A stretch of 64,000 nt of DNA from Lachancea dasiensis (lineage: Eukaryota; Ascomycota; Saccharomycetes; Saccharomycetales; Saccharomycetaceae): contig LT598461.1 in assembly GCA_900074725.1 (NCBI GenBank), forward strand, positions 1 through 64,000, read 5' to 3'. The position numbers and the translations under genes were made by a program. How positions within the stretch are numbered: the first letter of the stretch is position 1; every line of letters starts with the position of its first letter. The notes under the pieces are model-generated. The model did no database searches, was not told the DNA's origin, and saw only the letters and a program-made list of their open reading frames with translations. This document shows positions 20,941 through 31,797 of this stretch, piece after piece.

Positions 20941-22618
20941 CTTGTTCTTGTTCTTGTTCTTGTTCTTCGTCTTCGTCTTCGTCTTCTTCTTCTTTTTCCT
21001 CTGCATCTCGTTCGTTCGTCTGTTTTTCGGTATCCTTGGCAGCGTTTTGAACATCTGTATCGGTATCAGGATACCTACCTGCTTCAGGAACCTCCCCACT
21101 TGCATTCGTACTCTCTACATCTGAATCATTTTTATTAGATTGTTCTCCTTCTGAGTATCCTAAGTCGAGTTCGTTACCACTTAGGCTCAGTTCACCTGAT
21201 AGGTTGTCATCTGTTTCCTGAAAATCGGCTTCTTTCTCTTTGCGAAGTTCTCGCAGCCTAATTTTTCTATTCCTCGCCAATTCCCTTTCTAGTAGTGATT
21301 CAACTGATTCCTTTTCTTCTGCAATTGCTGTGAGATCCAAACCTTTCAGTTGAAATTGGTCCTTTTGGTGCTCTAGAATCTGTTCCTTATTTGCTTTGCG
21401 CAAAGAGTGAAAAAGACATTTCAAGGATTCAGAATTTGTGGACGAGTCAGTGCGCTTTAAGGTAGAGAGTCGTTTCTTTTTTGAAAGGCGGGCTTTCAAC
21501 TCAAGGACTGCAGCCCTAGATGAGAGCGATCTTGAACCATGTTCACCTTCTCCTTCTGAGTCACTTGATAAGTCAACATTCTTGGTAACATCAATTTTTT
21601 GCCTTAGCATACCATGATATAACTTTAAGGCTTTAGGTTCTTCATGGATCATATCTTTCTGATGTGAGGTTTCTATCAGTTTAAGGTGGTCTTTGCGTTG
21701 CTCCGATCCTTCGTTGACCACAGCATCGGCGGTTCCGAGAGAGGAGAGAGCCGTTGAAACATTGTGGGGTGTGGATTCTTCCTGATCACTGGAAGAGTTA
21801 TCAGAGTCCTCGTCAAAAGCATTCACGAAGTCTCGAGTGGCAGACGACTTACTTGGGTTATTAGCACTCCTCTCAAAAACGACGTGCTCATTAGGATGCT
21901 CGTTGTGTGGTTCGACCTCTCCACTTAAGTCTATGGAATTTCTGCTCGAGATATCTGTGCCCTGCGAGTGTGTATCAAAGTCGCCTTTATCAACTCGGGT
22001 ATGATCAGTTATGGTTTGCTCCAGATTGGTGCCAGCAGTTGGTTCGGGGTCGGCTACAGTAGGATCTAGCTCAAAGCCATTGACACCCGCATCGATTTCT
22101 GTCTGAAGAACTTGAGTATCAAGTTCATCTCCGGTTTCCCGCGACCTCTCCCTTTGATCTCTTTCGACTGGCTGGGTTTCGTTGTGAAGCCATTGCGTGG
22201 TGGGTTTCGGAGGAATGTCGGATTGCCTTACGGATAGCGGCTCGGGGTTGAACCCATTTTCTCTGACCGTTTCAACTGCACGAGCCTCTGCCGCCTTTTC
22301 TGACCTTGCAAGTTCGATAGATGTCTTCTTTTGAGAGAAATCCTGCTCTAAATCCTCCCCATCATAAGTGGGTGTGAAAATTTGAGTTGGAGGTAAATTC
22401 GACTCGCGGACGTCATTGAACTGGGCATTTAGACCCTGTTCCCCACTGCTTTCATTGCCGTCAAGTCTATTTCTGACGCGATTAAGAAGAGAATTGTTGC
22501 CAAATAAAAACCCGGTCCCTGATACGTCGAAGTTTTCATGCTCCTCTAAGCGAGCTAATCTTTTTGCCAAACCACTTCTGTGGGGCTTGTTAGTCCCCAA
22601 CTGATCAATAAGATCCAT
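19553..22618 (-). CDS. MRC1: Replication checkpoint mediator, Mrc1/Claspin
   Basis: About 1021 residues from ATG 22618 (MDLIDQLGTNK). Mrc1 travels with the fork and activates Rad53 under replication stress. Visible: GTGFLFGNNSLLNRVRNRL, similar to GNGFLFANATLNRVKNRL of S. cerevisiae; many SQ/TQ sites for Mec1; a Glu-rich tract near the middle encoded by a TCT/CTT microsatellite (about 20911-20999); and a conserved MRC1 core (HDIENGGFRKRGRG, FSDDEDEELLKYHARRKQLL). The open frame continues 32 codons upstream without an ATG, but an MCB box (ACGCGT) lies there, so that part is promoter. Convergent with VAC17. Confidence 0.93.
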
Positions 22619-23154
22619 AGTCCTGGCCTTAGCATCCGAAATGTTCAAGTCATTGGTAGAAGAAGATCTGAAGAACCTGAGACGCGTAAACTTCACACGC
22701 CAACCACCACCCAATTCGTGTCCAGTGACTTTAGCCTGATGATAAGATTAAAAGATGGTCCTTACATCTTTGGAAGAGTGCTGTGCTCACGAGGATGAGA
22801 TTTACAGACGTTGGTTAGGTTGAGCGAGATATTCAAAGATTTGAATACTTAGGGTCTTCAGAAATTATTTAGGAAAGTATAGAGAGTTTTGTTCTAGCAT
22901 GGAGCTGCAAAAGTAGCCGAAAACTCGACCATCGGTAAAATATGGCGGCACAATCCAACACAATGCTTGCTTTCTAAAAGTGTTAATGTGTGAGAACATA
23001 TAACCAGAAGTGTTATGATGTGTAATGCTTGAAGCCTTTGTAACCTTCAACTACGAAAAATCGAAAATGCTGGTGCTAAAAGTTCCTTATTATATGCTAT
23101 GATAGTGGATAAGTATTATTTGGGTCTATACCGTTTCTCGTGGCCCTTTATATT
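22619..23154. promoter_or_regulatory. MRC1 promoter with MCB box
   Basis: ACGCGT at 22682-22687, 64 bp before the MRC1 ATG, is the MluI cell-cycle box bound by MBF, fitting G1/S expression of MRC1. The rest, up to the KRR1 stop at 23155, is AT-rich with no gene seen. Confidence 0.7.
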
Positions 23155-24156
23155 TCACGCCTTGGGCTTCTTGGTACGCTTCCCCGGTTCTGTAGCGTCT
23201 CTACTTCTTTTCGAGGAGCCGCGATACTCCTTTTCCACCGGTGCCACGTAATCCTTAGCCCTGATTTCGTCTTTCCGAATCTGCTTCTCTGCCTGCTCTT
23301 TCTTGCGCTCATCGAGTTTCTTGGCTTCTTTTTCCTTCTTACTTAGGAAATACTCACCACTTTCAATCTGCAGATCAACCTTTCTAGGAAGTTGTGCTGG
23401 TGGAAATGGTGTGTAAACTTTGTTCTCCTTGGACTTGATAGACTTAGGCTTCTTACGGGCCACATTCCTCTTTTTGAACATTGGCAAAAACCGAGACCAG
23501 TCTTCCTCCGCCAAATCAGGCCGCTTAGACAGCTCTCTTTTGATCATCAGTTCTTTGATGTGGTAGATAGGGTGAATATTCTTCATGCAGTCTTCTACCA
23601 CGCGGCGCACCTCTTTGAGGCCCTTGTAGGGACCCATCGTACTGACAGTGTTACCTTGTACCAAGACATAACACTTGGTCAGAAGCTCCAATGCTTTTAG
23701 TGTATTACCATTTGGACCAACGAGGCGCTGTCTTCTCTTGACAAATCTTTCTTTATTGCTTACAAAATTGCCAATTTTGATGACATCGCAAGCCATGTCA
23801 TCTTGTAGAATCTTGACGGCCTGTGGGAAGGGTACAGAACGTGCAAGAAGCTTTATGAGATCCCTGGCTTTTAATATAACTGCAGGATCATATGTTTTCC
23901 TAGTGGTCTTAACGGTCATGGAACCTTCAACGAGGTCCAAAACACATGCTATATTGAATTTCTCTAAAGCCCTGGAAACATCCTTCCATATCGATTTGAG
24001 ATACACTTCCCTGTATTTGGGGAATAGAGTCATGAAGCTCGACTCCTCTGAAAAGGGAAGGCCGGAGACATTATCTTCAGGTGTGAATTCTTCTATCTTC
24101 CACTTATCGATGTCGGGCGTATCCCATGGCTTGTCTTTATTATGTGTGGACGGCAT
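23155..24156 (-). CDS. KRR1: KH-domain ribosome assembly factor Krr1
   Basis: 333 residues against 316 in S. cerevisiae. Krr1 is an essential nucleolar factor of the small-subunit processome needed for 18S rRNA maturation. It opens [20 protein letters not shown] and has the conserved [19 protein letters not shown] divergent KH fold is at about 120-200, with [19 protein letters not shown] and [20 protein letters not shown]. The C-terminus is a Lys/Arg-rich nucleolar tail. Divergent from ADF1, as in S. cerevisiae. Confidence 0.97.
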   Translation of the reverse strand: MPSTHNKDKPWDTPDIDKWKIEEFTPEDNVSGLPFSEESSFMTLFPKYREVYLKSIWKDVSRALEKFNIACVLDLVEGSMTVKTTRKTYDPAVILKARDLIKLLARSVPFPQAVKILQDDMACDVIKIGNFVSNKERFVKRRQRLVGPNGNTLKALELLTKCYVLVQGNTVSTMGPYKGLKEVRRVVEDCMKNIHPIYHIKELMIKRELSKRPDLAEEDWSRFLPMFKKRNVARKKPKSIKSKENKVYTPFPPAQLPRKVDLQIESGEYFLSKKEKEAKKLDERKKEQAEKQIRKDEIRAKDYVAPVEKEYRGSSKRSRDATEPGKRTKKPKA

Positions 24157-24554
24157 CTCAAATAATATCCCTAGCTAAGCTTTAGCAGTGGCTCCAAATG
24201 AATTTCTCAATAGCCCTTATTGATCTTATGGTTATAACGCCAGCTTCTAAAGTGGTGAATTGTGTTAAGAGCGACCACTTAGAGTTTAACTATGCGATGA
24301 GCTTGAGATTGTTAGAAAATTTTCATGTCACATTATGTCACATGCTTACTATTAATTTATTTTACTTTATATTTTATTTTAAATTTATTTAGAAATTCAT
24401 GGTAATTTTGCCTCATTTGTCCTTAAGTAATTTCGGATGGACATTTTTTAACTTGACTGTCATGAATTTATGAAGCTCATCGCATCCCATCGAACAGTTG
24501 AAACCAACCACAACGGATCTTCTTTGATATATTCGGTGACTAAACACGTACGGT
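24157..24554. promoter_or_regulatory. KRR1/ADF1 divergent promoter with PAC and RRPE boxes
   Basis: GCGATGAG at 24294-24301 and CTCATCGC at 24476-24483 are PAC boxes in both orientations; AAAATTTT at 24316-24323 is an RRPE core. These mark ribosome-biogenesis genes and fit KRR1. The second PAC lies 71 bp before the ADF1 ATG. Confidence 0.75.
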
Positions 24555-24875
24555 ATGGCAAGTAAAGGCTCGGTGAAGAAAAGTGGGAAGTCGTCCACCA
24601 AAAAAATGGCCAAAAGTAGAATTACGAAACAACAAAAGATCAAGACAAAGTTGCAAGTCGAACAAGCAAACAAGAAGGCCTTCCTAATATCCGATCTCAA
24701 TCAAAGAGATGGTTTGAATTCAAAAAGTATTGGATCGAAATCTTTGAAGCTCAATAGACTTCTTGAAGACCAGCAGAAGGATAAGCATACGCAAGAAAGT
24801 CTTGCTCAACAGAAAAAAGATACAGAAAGCGATATGGTACAACAACTGGAACTGATCTCAGGAGTATCACTGTAA
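24555..24875 (+). CDS. ADF1: Small basic nuclear protein, Adf1-like
   Basis: 106 residues, very Lys-rich at the start (KGSVKKSGKSSTKKMAKSR) and coiled after that. It ends in QQLELISGVSL, matching the QIEMISGFSL end of S. cerevisiae Adf1 (YCL058W-A, 113 residues), a small nuclear protein reported to act as a repressor of FYV5, which is antisense to it. Position between KRR1 and MIC10 is the same. An open frame on the other strand (24413-24700) occupies the FYV5 position but shows no sign of coding constraint. Confidence 0.85.
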   Translation: MASKGSVKKSGKSSTKKMAKSRITKQQKIKTKLQVEQANKKAFLISDLNQRDGLNSKSIGSKSLKLNRLLEDQQKDKHTQESLAQQKKDTESDMVQQLELISGVSL

Positions 24876-25250
24876 CCGGTTCTTTTGGAAACTAGTATTC
24901 TGGAGTTGCTCGGCAAAACTCCGAGGTTGGACTGAACGGTGGTAATGGGCCACGACAGGCAAATTGTCTCCATCGCGAGACTTTCATGAGATGAAGGGAC
25001 ACGAAGGCGGTACCAGGGTTTAATTTTTCTGAGGTAAGGCACTTTAGTAGCCCGGGACATTTCTTTATTTTCTTGCCCTTGTGCCGATCAGCACGACGGC
25101 AAGTCGCCTGGCATTACATGATTGAAATTATATGTAATGAGTTATGTTACATTTTTGCAGAGTACGTAAAGAATGTATGAATAAAGTTTTTTGGTGGCGT
25201 TGAGCCACCGAATCGTGGCAACTTCGATTGTGCTCGTTCGAAGGGCGTTC
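24876..25250. other. Convergent intergenic region ADF1-MIC10
   Basis: 375 bp between two convergent stop codons. Nothing recognised apart from AT-rich 3'-end signals around 25130-25190. Confidence 0.5.
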
Positions 25251-25499
25251 TTAGGCTTTCACAGTTCTCAAACCGGCAGAAGAACGGAAAATCGCATCAC
25301 CCTCGGCATAACCTCTTCCGAGACCGAATCCCACGCCAATCCAAACTGGAAAAGCGCGGCGTCTAAAAAATAATACGGAAGCCACCACTCCGGCTCCTAG
25401 GCCCAAACCGCTCTTGACCACTAGATTCGATAGGACAACGTCCCACTTGTCATTCAAAAGTGATCTGCTTACTGGAATTGTGTTCAATTGCTCGGACAT
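25251..25499 (-). CDS. MIC10: MICOS subunit Mic10
   Basis: An 82-residue inner-mitochondrial-membrane protein. Mic10 oligomers bend membrane at crista junctions. The two membrane segments carry the family's glycine motifs: [15 protein letters not shown] and [15 protein letters not shown] (the GxGxGxG repeat). It starts MSEQLNTIP, as fungal Mic10 does. Gene order next to ADF1 matches YCL057C-A. Confidence 0.95.
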   Translation of the reverse strand: MSEQLNTIPVSRSLLNDKWDVVLSNLVVKSGLGLGAGVVASVLFFRRRAFPVWIGVGFGLGRGYAEGDAIFRSSAGLRTVKA

Positions 25500-26189
25500 T
25501 ACTGGACTTAGAGATTGGCCTTCGATACCTTTGCTTTGATGTCAGTTTCAGTCCACTGTAACTTTACGCAGTTAACTACATTCATTCAAAATTTTCCCGA
25601 CCACCATTAAAAAAGTCCGGGTAATTTTTACTCGGCTGATTCTACTGGGAGGCCATAACACTGGTCGAATATATCCTTTAGATGCTAGCTCTGAAGTATA
25701 TAGTCATTGAAGAACACGGTCATCATTCTTCACTCATGTTTCCATTAAAATTGTATTTACATTTAGAGCCAGCTCGGTCTCACGTTGTAATGGTGCAAGT
25801 TTCACGTTGTAATGGTGCAAGTTTCACGTAGATCCCAAGAGAGAATAGACTGCATCGGACCGAGGACCATTCTAGAAAGTATTGAAACAAGAACTCTTCC
25901 TACCAAGTAAGCTTTGGCTTCGTGAACCACTTTTATGTTAAAAATTTCATTAAGAGCTGCCTGAAATAAAATTGTAGTCAAAGGGCTAATTGTTCAGCAC
26001 TGTGTTCTTGAAAACAGAAAAGTGTTACTGTGAAGGGGGCCACCTCATTTTATCTTGGCATTCTGTCGTTTGTAACACTAGACCTTGCCAACCTTCTAAG
26101 CGCACCGCTCTCGCTTCACTTCAAAATCCGATCTCAACCTTGCCAAAGGATGCCGCGAGGGAAAAGAAAAAGTCGCTTTCTTGTCCACC
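25500..26189. other. MIC10-PEX34 gap; PRD1 absent; 22-bp tandem repeat
   Basis: In S. cerevisiae the oligopeptidase gene PRD1 lies between MIC10 and PEX34. Here 690 bp hold no frame for it. Two exact 22-bp copies of TCACGTTGTAATGGTGCAAG plus TT stand at 25780-25801 and 25802-25823, followed by TCACGTA. Confidence 0.7.
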
Positions 26190-26777
26190 TCATGTGCCTG
26201 GAATAACATTGCCCATTAAGAGTAATTTCAAGACGCTGAAAAATCCCGATAACCTGTCCAAAATGTGTCTCCACCTCTGACTTATACTAATGGAAAAAAC
26301 ATCAATAGCCACCACGACAAGATACGCTAAATTCTGTAATAAGTCTAAAATTGTCAATCGTAGCCTTCTATCGATCTCTTGAACTTTAAGCGCAATTTTC
26401 TCGTGCAGTGCTTTGCGGAAAGAATTTGTGATGCAATTATTGAAATGCTTTTCTTCCCTCTTCAGCCTAGATCTTGAGACAGCTAACTGGAACAAGTCGC
26501 TGATGCATCGCCTTGAGGACAATATTAAGGATACCAACCATATTTTAGAGCAAAGTCCTCCTTTGTTAACCTTTTTGTAAACGTAATTAACTTCACTAAT
26601 GATGCCGAAGCTTTTCAGCAGGTATACGTCGTCGAATAAGCCTGCTAAAGTCTCTAGCCCAGATATAAGCATACTTTCCACATTCGGATCTATTTTGCCC
26701 GGCGCCGACGCATCTACTGTATGGAACACCTTTCCTGTTTTGAAGAAGTGTGACAGGGCACTGTGTTCCATTACCAT
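26190..26777 (-). CDS. PEX34: Peroxisome abundance protein, Pex34-like
   Basis: 195 residues. Pex34 is a peroxisomal membrane protein that acts with the Pex11 family to set peroxisome number. The middle looks Pex11-like (FDDVYLLKSFGIISEVNYVYK, SKIWLVSLILSSRR), and a hydrophobic segment near the end (LDLLQNLAYLVVVAIDVFSI) can span the membrane. S. cerevisiae Pex34 is shorter (144 residues). The call rests on this pattern and on position after MIC10 on the same strand. ATG at residue 3 is an alternative start. Confidence 0.75.
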   Translation of the reverse strand: MVMEHSALSHFFKTGKVFHTVDASAPGKIDPNVESMLISGLETLAGLFDDVYLLKSFGIISEVNYVYKKVNKGGLCSKIWLVSLILSSRRCISDLFQLAVSRSRLKREEKHFNNCITNSFRKALHEKIALKVQEIDRRLRLTILDLLQNLAYLVVVAIDVFSISISQRWRHILDRLSGFFSVLKLLLMGNVIPGT

Positions 26778-26863
26778 CCTACCACTCTTGACCTCTATTA
26801 TATCCCCACACCTGAACTGGACATTAAGTTACTCATTAAATGATTGTAAAACTGTAGCACTTA

Positions 26864-28117
26864 TCACGTGGATGATTTGAAAGGCATCTGACTTCTGTCA
26901 GCTTGATCTCTGAAATATATAGCTTCATGGTCATCTTCAGCTATCCACGACGAGCAGTGGTCTTCGTTATCTGTTAAAGGGGGATCATTCTGGAAGTTGG
27001 CGTATGAAAATCCTTTGCATTCATTACCATCTTTAAAACCGTTGGCTTCCGTGTAGCTCCTACTGCATAGGTAAAAGTATCTTCCCCTTTTTTGAGGGTC
27101 CTTGAACATCCGGCGTAGATCCATGGCGGATCCACAATCCTTGCAGAATATAGTGTTCTTGAGCAAATAATTTCGATATGTGATGTTGATTCTTTTTGTA
27201 TGTGATATCGGGTTTAGATCGTCGGTTGGTATTTTGGACCTTTTTGGTATCAAAGGTACACAGTGTTTGTACTCTTCCTGAAAACCAGCATGCATTATGA
27301 TCAATGAGTTGTGCTTGGGTCTTATAGAGTATATTTGGGAATTTGAAGGATAACCTTTGCGAATTCTAAACTCGCGTGAGAAGCCGAGGGACAGAGAGGC
27401 GATCACAGGGTGCGGCCCGATGTTAGTCATCCGATCTGAGTGCCAATCAAGATTACTGCCTTCGTTATAGGAATTTGATAAAGCCGCCTGTGCGACCCAC
27501 TCGCCAGGTTTGACTTGGAACGGAAGACGCTTTCTTTTAGTCAATTCCACGTTCACCAAGTCTTCTATTATAACTTGGGCGAGCATCATCTCATCGCCGT
27601 ACCAACCGTAGTCTTTAACTTCGTGACCGTTGTAAAAAAAAGGCTCTTTCCTGCTTTCCGGTAAGAAAAGACGGGACTTGTGGTTGGAAACGCATTTGTT
27701 GCCAAACAGATAAAACTGAGATGCCTTGTAACCTGGGTCATTCATGGTGGATCGGAGTAAGCCATCGGCGAGCTCATTGGGCAGAACATCAGTATGATAG
27801 GAGCAGTATCGTAAAGTTTTTTCTATTTCATCCTTTGTGTGAAGATCAATTACCTTCCCTTGACGCCGGTCAACGCCCGATTTGATTTCGCTTGGCGTGC
27901 CCTTCAAGAATCGAGATAACGTTTGCTGAGATTTCAAGCGCTTGGCCCCAGTGTAGCCGCCCACCACATTGGCTTCGTTGTCATCACGCCCGAGAAATCT
28001 GGCTGAGCGCTTAACTGATCCGTCACAACTTACAAGCACATCTAAGAGGCCCGCCTCATCATACTCAGGAAATATCTGTCCCAATTTGGCGAGTTTTTCG
28101 TCTGTAGTTTGGCCCAT
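26864..28117 (-). CDS. AlkB-type 2-oxoglutarate/Fe(II) dioxygenase with CUE and GRF zinc-finger domains
   Basis: 417 residues in three parts. A CUE-like ubiquitin-binding helix bundle sits at about 6-45 (LAKLGQIFPEYDEAGLLDVL). The AlkB fold has the metal triad H226, D228 (LDWHSDRM) and H285 (YKHCVPLIP), and RINITYR (309-315) for 2-oxoglutarate. A GRF zinc finger follows, with C325, C328, C351 (GRYFYLC) and C367. AlkB enzymes remove alkyl groups from nucleic-acid bases; the GRF finger binds single strands in other repair proteins. Repair of alkylated DNA is the natural inference. S. cerevisiae has no such gene; similar proteins occur in other fungi. All catalytic residues are present. Confidence 0.9.
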   Translation of the reverse strand: MGQTTDEKLAKLGQIFPEYDEAGLLDVLVSCDGSVKRSARFLGRDDNEANVVGGYTGAKRLKSQQTLSRFLKGTPSEIKSGVDRRQGKVIDLHTKDEIEKTLRYCSYHTDVLPNELADGLLRSTMNDPGYKASQFYLFGNKCVSNHKSRLFLPESRKEPFFYNGHEVKDYGWYGDEMMLAQVIIEDLVNVELTKRKRLPFQVKPGEWVAQAALSNSYNEGSNLDWHSDRMTNIGPHPVIASLSLGFSREFRIRKGYPSNSQIYSIRPKHNSLIIMHAGFQEEYKHCVPLIPKRSKIPTDDLNPISHTKRINITYRNYLLKNTIFCKDCGSAMDLRRMFKDPQKRGRYFYLCSRSYTEANGFKDGNECKGFSYANFQNDPPLTDNEDHCSSWIAEDDHEAIYFRDQADRSQMPFKSST

Positions 28118-30618
28118 TGCACCTCCATTTCCTGAAGTCAGCGCTTACACCAATTATCCTGATTTTAGCAATACTCGAGCTTGCGCCTGGTTATTTTAGT
28201 ATACTGACTGCTTGCCATGAATAACGTTACTCGACTACCCATTACATTTCTGGTGTATATTTATGTACGACAGGGTCTAAATAGCCCTCAGATGACTACC
28301 CTTAGAGAACAACTTCCGGCCGATTTGTGACTTTACTGAACTCTGTGAACTTTGGGTACTCACGGTATTTCGGCCCATTCACTGATACTTAGGTACCTCC
28401 TGGGCCTCATGAACCACTACAACACCTAAAAAAAGGCAAGGCCGAACGCTTAATCTTTGAACCAATCTTGGCATCAGTTACGGGCCGTTTACAAGAACCT
28501 ATTGGGCCATTCAGATAATAATAGTCTTTGGAGCTCAAGAAGTGAAACCACAAGTTCGATGGCCAGCCATCTGTTGAACGTCGCTAGACTGGCCGGCTTG
28601 AGATCACTGGAGTACCCAGCAAAGGCAAGCTACGACGAGTCACAGACAACGAGCACCGAAAAGTTTACAAGAACCACCAAAACAGAGTCATGGAAACCGC
28701 AACACTTCAATCCGCAGCCCTTATCCCGGTTAATTTAGGACTTTCCGTAGTGGTCTACCATCAGCTCCAAATTGATATGCCGAAAATCTCTCAGGACGAG
28801 CTAAAGTGTGGTCTGGCCCCAATTCCACTTCCGCTTGGAGCTGGAGGGGGACCTCGACCTCCGTCATAGAGCTGGCCATTGTAATGTTCGCGCGCGACAA
28901 CTGGCTCTCATCCTTGCGGAATGGTTTCCGATGGCTCTTCCGTGTAATTCCAGTATTAAAATGGAACGTCGTCGGATTTTAGCGAAATTCCAGTGATGGC
29001 TTCATACGTGTGGAATGATTCTCGAACAAAATGGCGCGACGCGTACGGAGTGATGTTTTTACCACCATGGGTCCGCTTACTATAGCTTTGGCCCAAGGCC
29101 ATCCGATCGAAAGAAAATTCCTCGTCTTGCACTCTTACCCACCACCTTTACGAAAAAAGGTCCAGCAATGAAGAGCAGGTCGATAGATGACGGAGAACGC
29201 TGGTTGGTATAGAGAGCTGAAAGGGAAACACTCTTTGGCCCAGATGCGTTTACCAACTTCTTACAAATCCAGCCGCTCGCCGAGTACTGGGACAGCCGTT
29301 TTGGAGGCGGCCGGATCCTAATAATGCGCTTGGTGGACAAGTTCACCGATGAATGCACCAGCAAGTAGGTGGCAACACGTATCCGGCGCCCGGCCCGGTA
29401 ATTTCAATACCGACCAAAGCTGTTTTTCTTCGGCACCGCCAAAAGTGCTGGAAGGATGGGTCAAGAGCCGACCGATTGGGGAGCTACGATCATGAAACTT
29501 CCGGTGGCCATTACAGAGCTCCTCTATCGTTATATCGCTCAATCTTGCAGTTTTTGCGAGTTGAGAAGCCTCCGGCTCGTTTGCGCGTCGTGTCTGGGTC
29601 GCACAAAGGCAACAATGAGCAGCGATGGAGCGTGTCTCGTGACCGGTTGGGCCCCAATATGCCAAGTCACGTTGGAGCGTTTGACATCCGTCCGAAATTG
29701 CCACGTGACACGAAACTTTCTGTCGTTCCGTGTGACTTGTGTTCTCCTTTTTTGTGCTTCGCTTGGTGGCGCCGGCGGTGCCGGTGGCGGTGTTGGCCCA
29801 AAAAATGTAAGGATTGTGAGGTAACCTCAGCGTTTTCCCGGTGTGCAGGGCACCTCAACCGGGCTCGTTCTCATCCGCCGGTCTCGCTCTTTCCATCTAT
29901 CCCATTTTCGTAGCCTGCAGTGCGTAGACCCGCTTGCTAGTCTGTTCTTTCTGTGTGTATTTGCTGATTTTTGGGGCCTCGTTTAACCCGGTGGTCTTGG
30001 GTCGTCGTCCCAAAAAACTTGTGCCCCTTCGGTTACCCGGGTTAAAACGTGATCTGTAGCCAATCATCTTGCGGTATTCGGGGCCCGACTTTGGTTTGGA
30101 AAAAACATATTTGTTGGAGGTATCTATTTGCCATCCTGCCCACCACTTTTTTCTTTCGTTTTTGAAAGAAAAAAAACCAGTGACCACGTTACCCGTTACC
30201 CTCTCGCACTTGTCACTTTTATCACTCTCGACGGAGTCTTTGGCGTTGATATCTTTTCATACGAGAGGATTAGATTTCGCGTCTATTTTTTTTTTTTCGC
30301 TTTTTGTGTCGTCTACGTTTTCCACGTTAGATCCGCACTAACTCCGGACTTCCTCATCGCTTTTCGCCCAACCCATTGTTTGGACAGACGAAAGCTCCCA
30401 GTGTGCGATTCTGTAAAGGTCACTGTCCTTTCTGCTGACCTACTTTCCTGCTCAACAGGTAGGAAACTGGCGTTCGTTGGATCTGAACCACTACGTGTGA
30501 ACAGAGCCAACCTCGCTACGTAAGCGCACCTCGCCTCGAGCTCTGCTCCGGATCTCCGACCATTACGAGAGTCTCGCGCTCCTTCTTTTGACGCCTTCAC
30601 TGTGCAGTTCAAGAGTAC
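28118..30618. promoter_or_regulatory. 2.5-kb gap, probably a long promoter; Reb1-type sites
   Basis: No supportable gene. GC content rises from 28.4 to 30.2 kb. TTACCCG, the Reb1 consensus, occurs at 30033-30039 and 30189-30195; the first lies in a palindrome (GTTACCCGGGTTA). Open frames at 29318-29913 on both strands overlap one another and look composition-driven. A 59-codon frame from ATG 28559 to 28738 (MASHLLNVARLAGLRSLEYP) is the best small-gene candidate, without recognised relatives. Confidence 0.5.
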
Positions 30619-31797
30619 ATGTATCCGACAAATAAAAGTTCTCTTCCCATGGAGTTCCATAGCAAACGTGCGCGTCCCGCCGTCGGCACTAACACCGAGC
30701 AAACGCCATTGAAACGTAGAGCTCTCAGTGTTGCCACAGCGTCTTCGTCTCCCCCACTGGCATCTGGGAATCGGTCATCGGTGCCTCGCAGCTCGTTTTT
30801 GCTGACCAAGAATCTTCCATCCTCTCAGCGTAAGCGTTGTGAGCATACTTCATCTTCCAGTGACGAAGTCGACGTTGCCCTCACTGCTGCGCCTAACTCT
30901 GGTGCTAGTCTGTCCAAGAAACCAGCTGTTCACTTCAAATCCTCACCTGCTGTGGATTCCCTGCTTTTTGAAGCTGTGTCCAGATACGCAGACACCGATA
31001 CTGAGCAACAACAACCTGATGCTCGCAACACAAAAGCTGAGAACCAAGCACCGGCTCAACAAGGTGTTTTTGGGAGCTCCGAGGATTCCGTGGCGGTCTC
31101 GCCACAAGCCATTGAAAGCGGCTATTCTCTTGAAAGACGCAAGTCTCTATCGAGGCACGCCTCTTTTTCTTCCATCACCCGTAAGCAGGTTGTACCCCAC
31201 TCGGACTCGATAGCTCAAGAGAGATGTTTCGACTACCTTTTGCAGTCCATTGATGAAGTATGGGCTCGCTACTGCAATGAAACGTCCACTGCAGAAGTCA
31301 AGGTTTACGACAGTATGTGCCAGCCCAAAGTCACATATCCAGAACCGCTCTCCCCCATCACAACCGACACGTGCAATTCGCGTATTTTAGACTCGAATTC
31401 GCCTCGTATCGTTAGAACCCTGTCTCTCACTTCCATTAACAACAAGAGTAAAATAGCAAGTGCTTCTTCTTTTTCTGATGTGGACAGTGATGATACGAGT
31501 GGTTACAAATCTGAGGCTACCAATCCCACGGAATATGAGACTGATTGTGATTATCGGAAAATTTCGAATCTCCCGGACTCAGTACGTTTGCAGTCTTTGA
31601 AAGATCGTTTGTGCAGAGCTAAGAATGATCTCGAAAGTGTGCACGATTCCAATAGTTTCGACGATTGTGTTAAGTTTTGGAGACGTTGGGATATGATAAA
31701 ATATAGCGCAGTCGAGATGATGGAGGAAGATGATGATGATGATATCATAGAGACTGTTATTGAAGAACTGGAGAGAGGACGCTACTTCACGAACTGA
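30619..31797 (+). CDS. Unrecognised, largely disordered Ser/Thr-rich protein
   Basis: 392 residues; a second ATG at 30649 is an alternative start. The N-terminal half is low-complexity with many SP/TP and RxxS sites (KRRALSV, RRKSLSRHAS), suggesting phosphorylation. An ordered patch sits near residue 200 (RCFDYLLQSIDEVWARYCNE), another at the end (CVKFWRRWDMIKYSAVEMME, then an Asp/Glu run). The FDYLLQ...DEVWARYC patch made me think of fungal regulators such as the G1 CDK inhibitor Cip1, but this is memory, not alignment, so no symbol is given. The long upstream region fits a strongly regulated gene. Confidence 0.75.
   Translation: MYPTNKSSLPMEFHSKRARPAVGTNTEQTPLKRRALSVATASSSPPLASGNRSSVPRSSFLLTKNLPSSQRKRCEHTSSSSDEVDVALTAAPNSGASLSKKPAVHFKSSPAVDSLLFEAVSRYADTDTEQQQPDARNTKAENQAPAQQGVFGSSEDSVAVSPQAIESGYSLERRKSLSRHASFSSITRKQVVPHSDSIAQERCFDYLLQSIDEVWARYCNETSTAEVKVYDSMCQPKVTYPEPLSPITTDTCNSRILDSNSPRIVRTLSLTSINNKSKIASASSFSDVDSDDTSGYKSEATNPTEYETDCDYRKISNLPDSVRLQSLKDRLCRAKNDLESVHDSNSFDDCVKFWRRWDMIKYSAVEMMEEDDDDDIIETVIEELERGRYFTN

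Noticed and set aside
20846-21124. Phe-rich plus-strand frame opposite the MRC1 Glu tract.
   Set aside because: It is the antisense of the microsatellite that encodes the acidic run.
22619-22714. N-terminal extension of MRC1 by 32 codons or through an intron.
   Set aside because: It has no ATG, holds an MCB box, and no branch point or splice pair could be found upstream.
24413-24700. Antisense open frame at the FYV5 position.
   Set aside because: It lies across ADF1 and its promoter, with a PAC box inside, and I see no conserved feature.
29318-29913. Several overlapping open frames on both strands.
   Set aside because: The region is GC-rich, which makes stops rare; the frames are mutually exclusive and have no recognisable domain.
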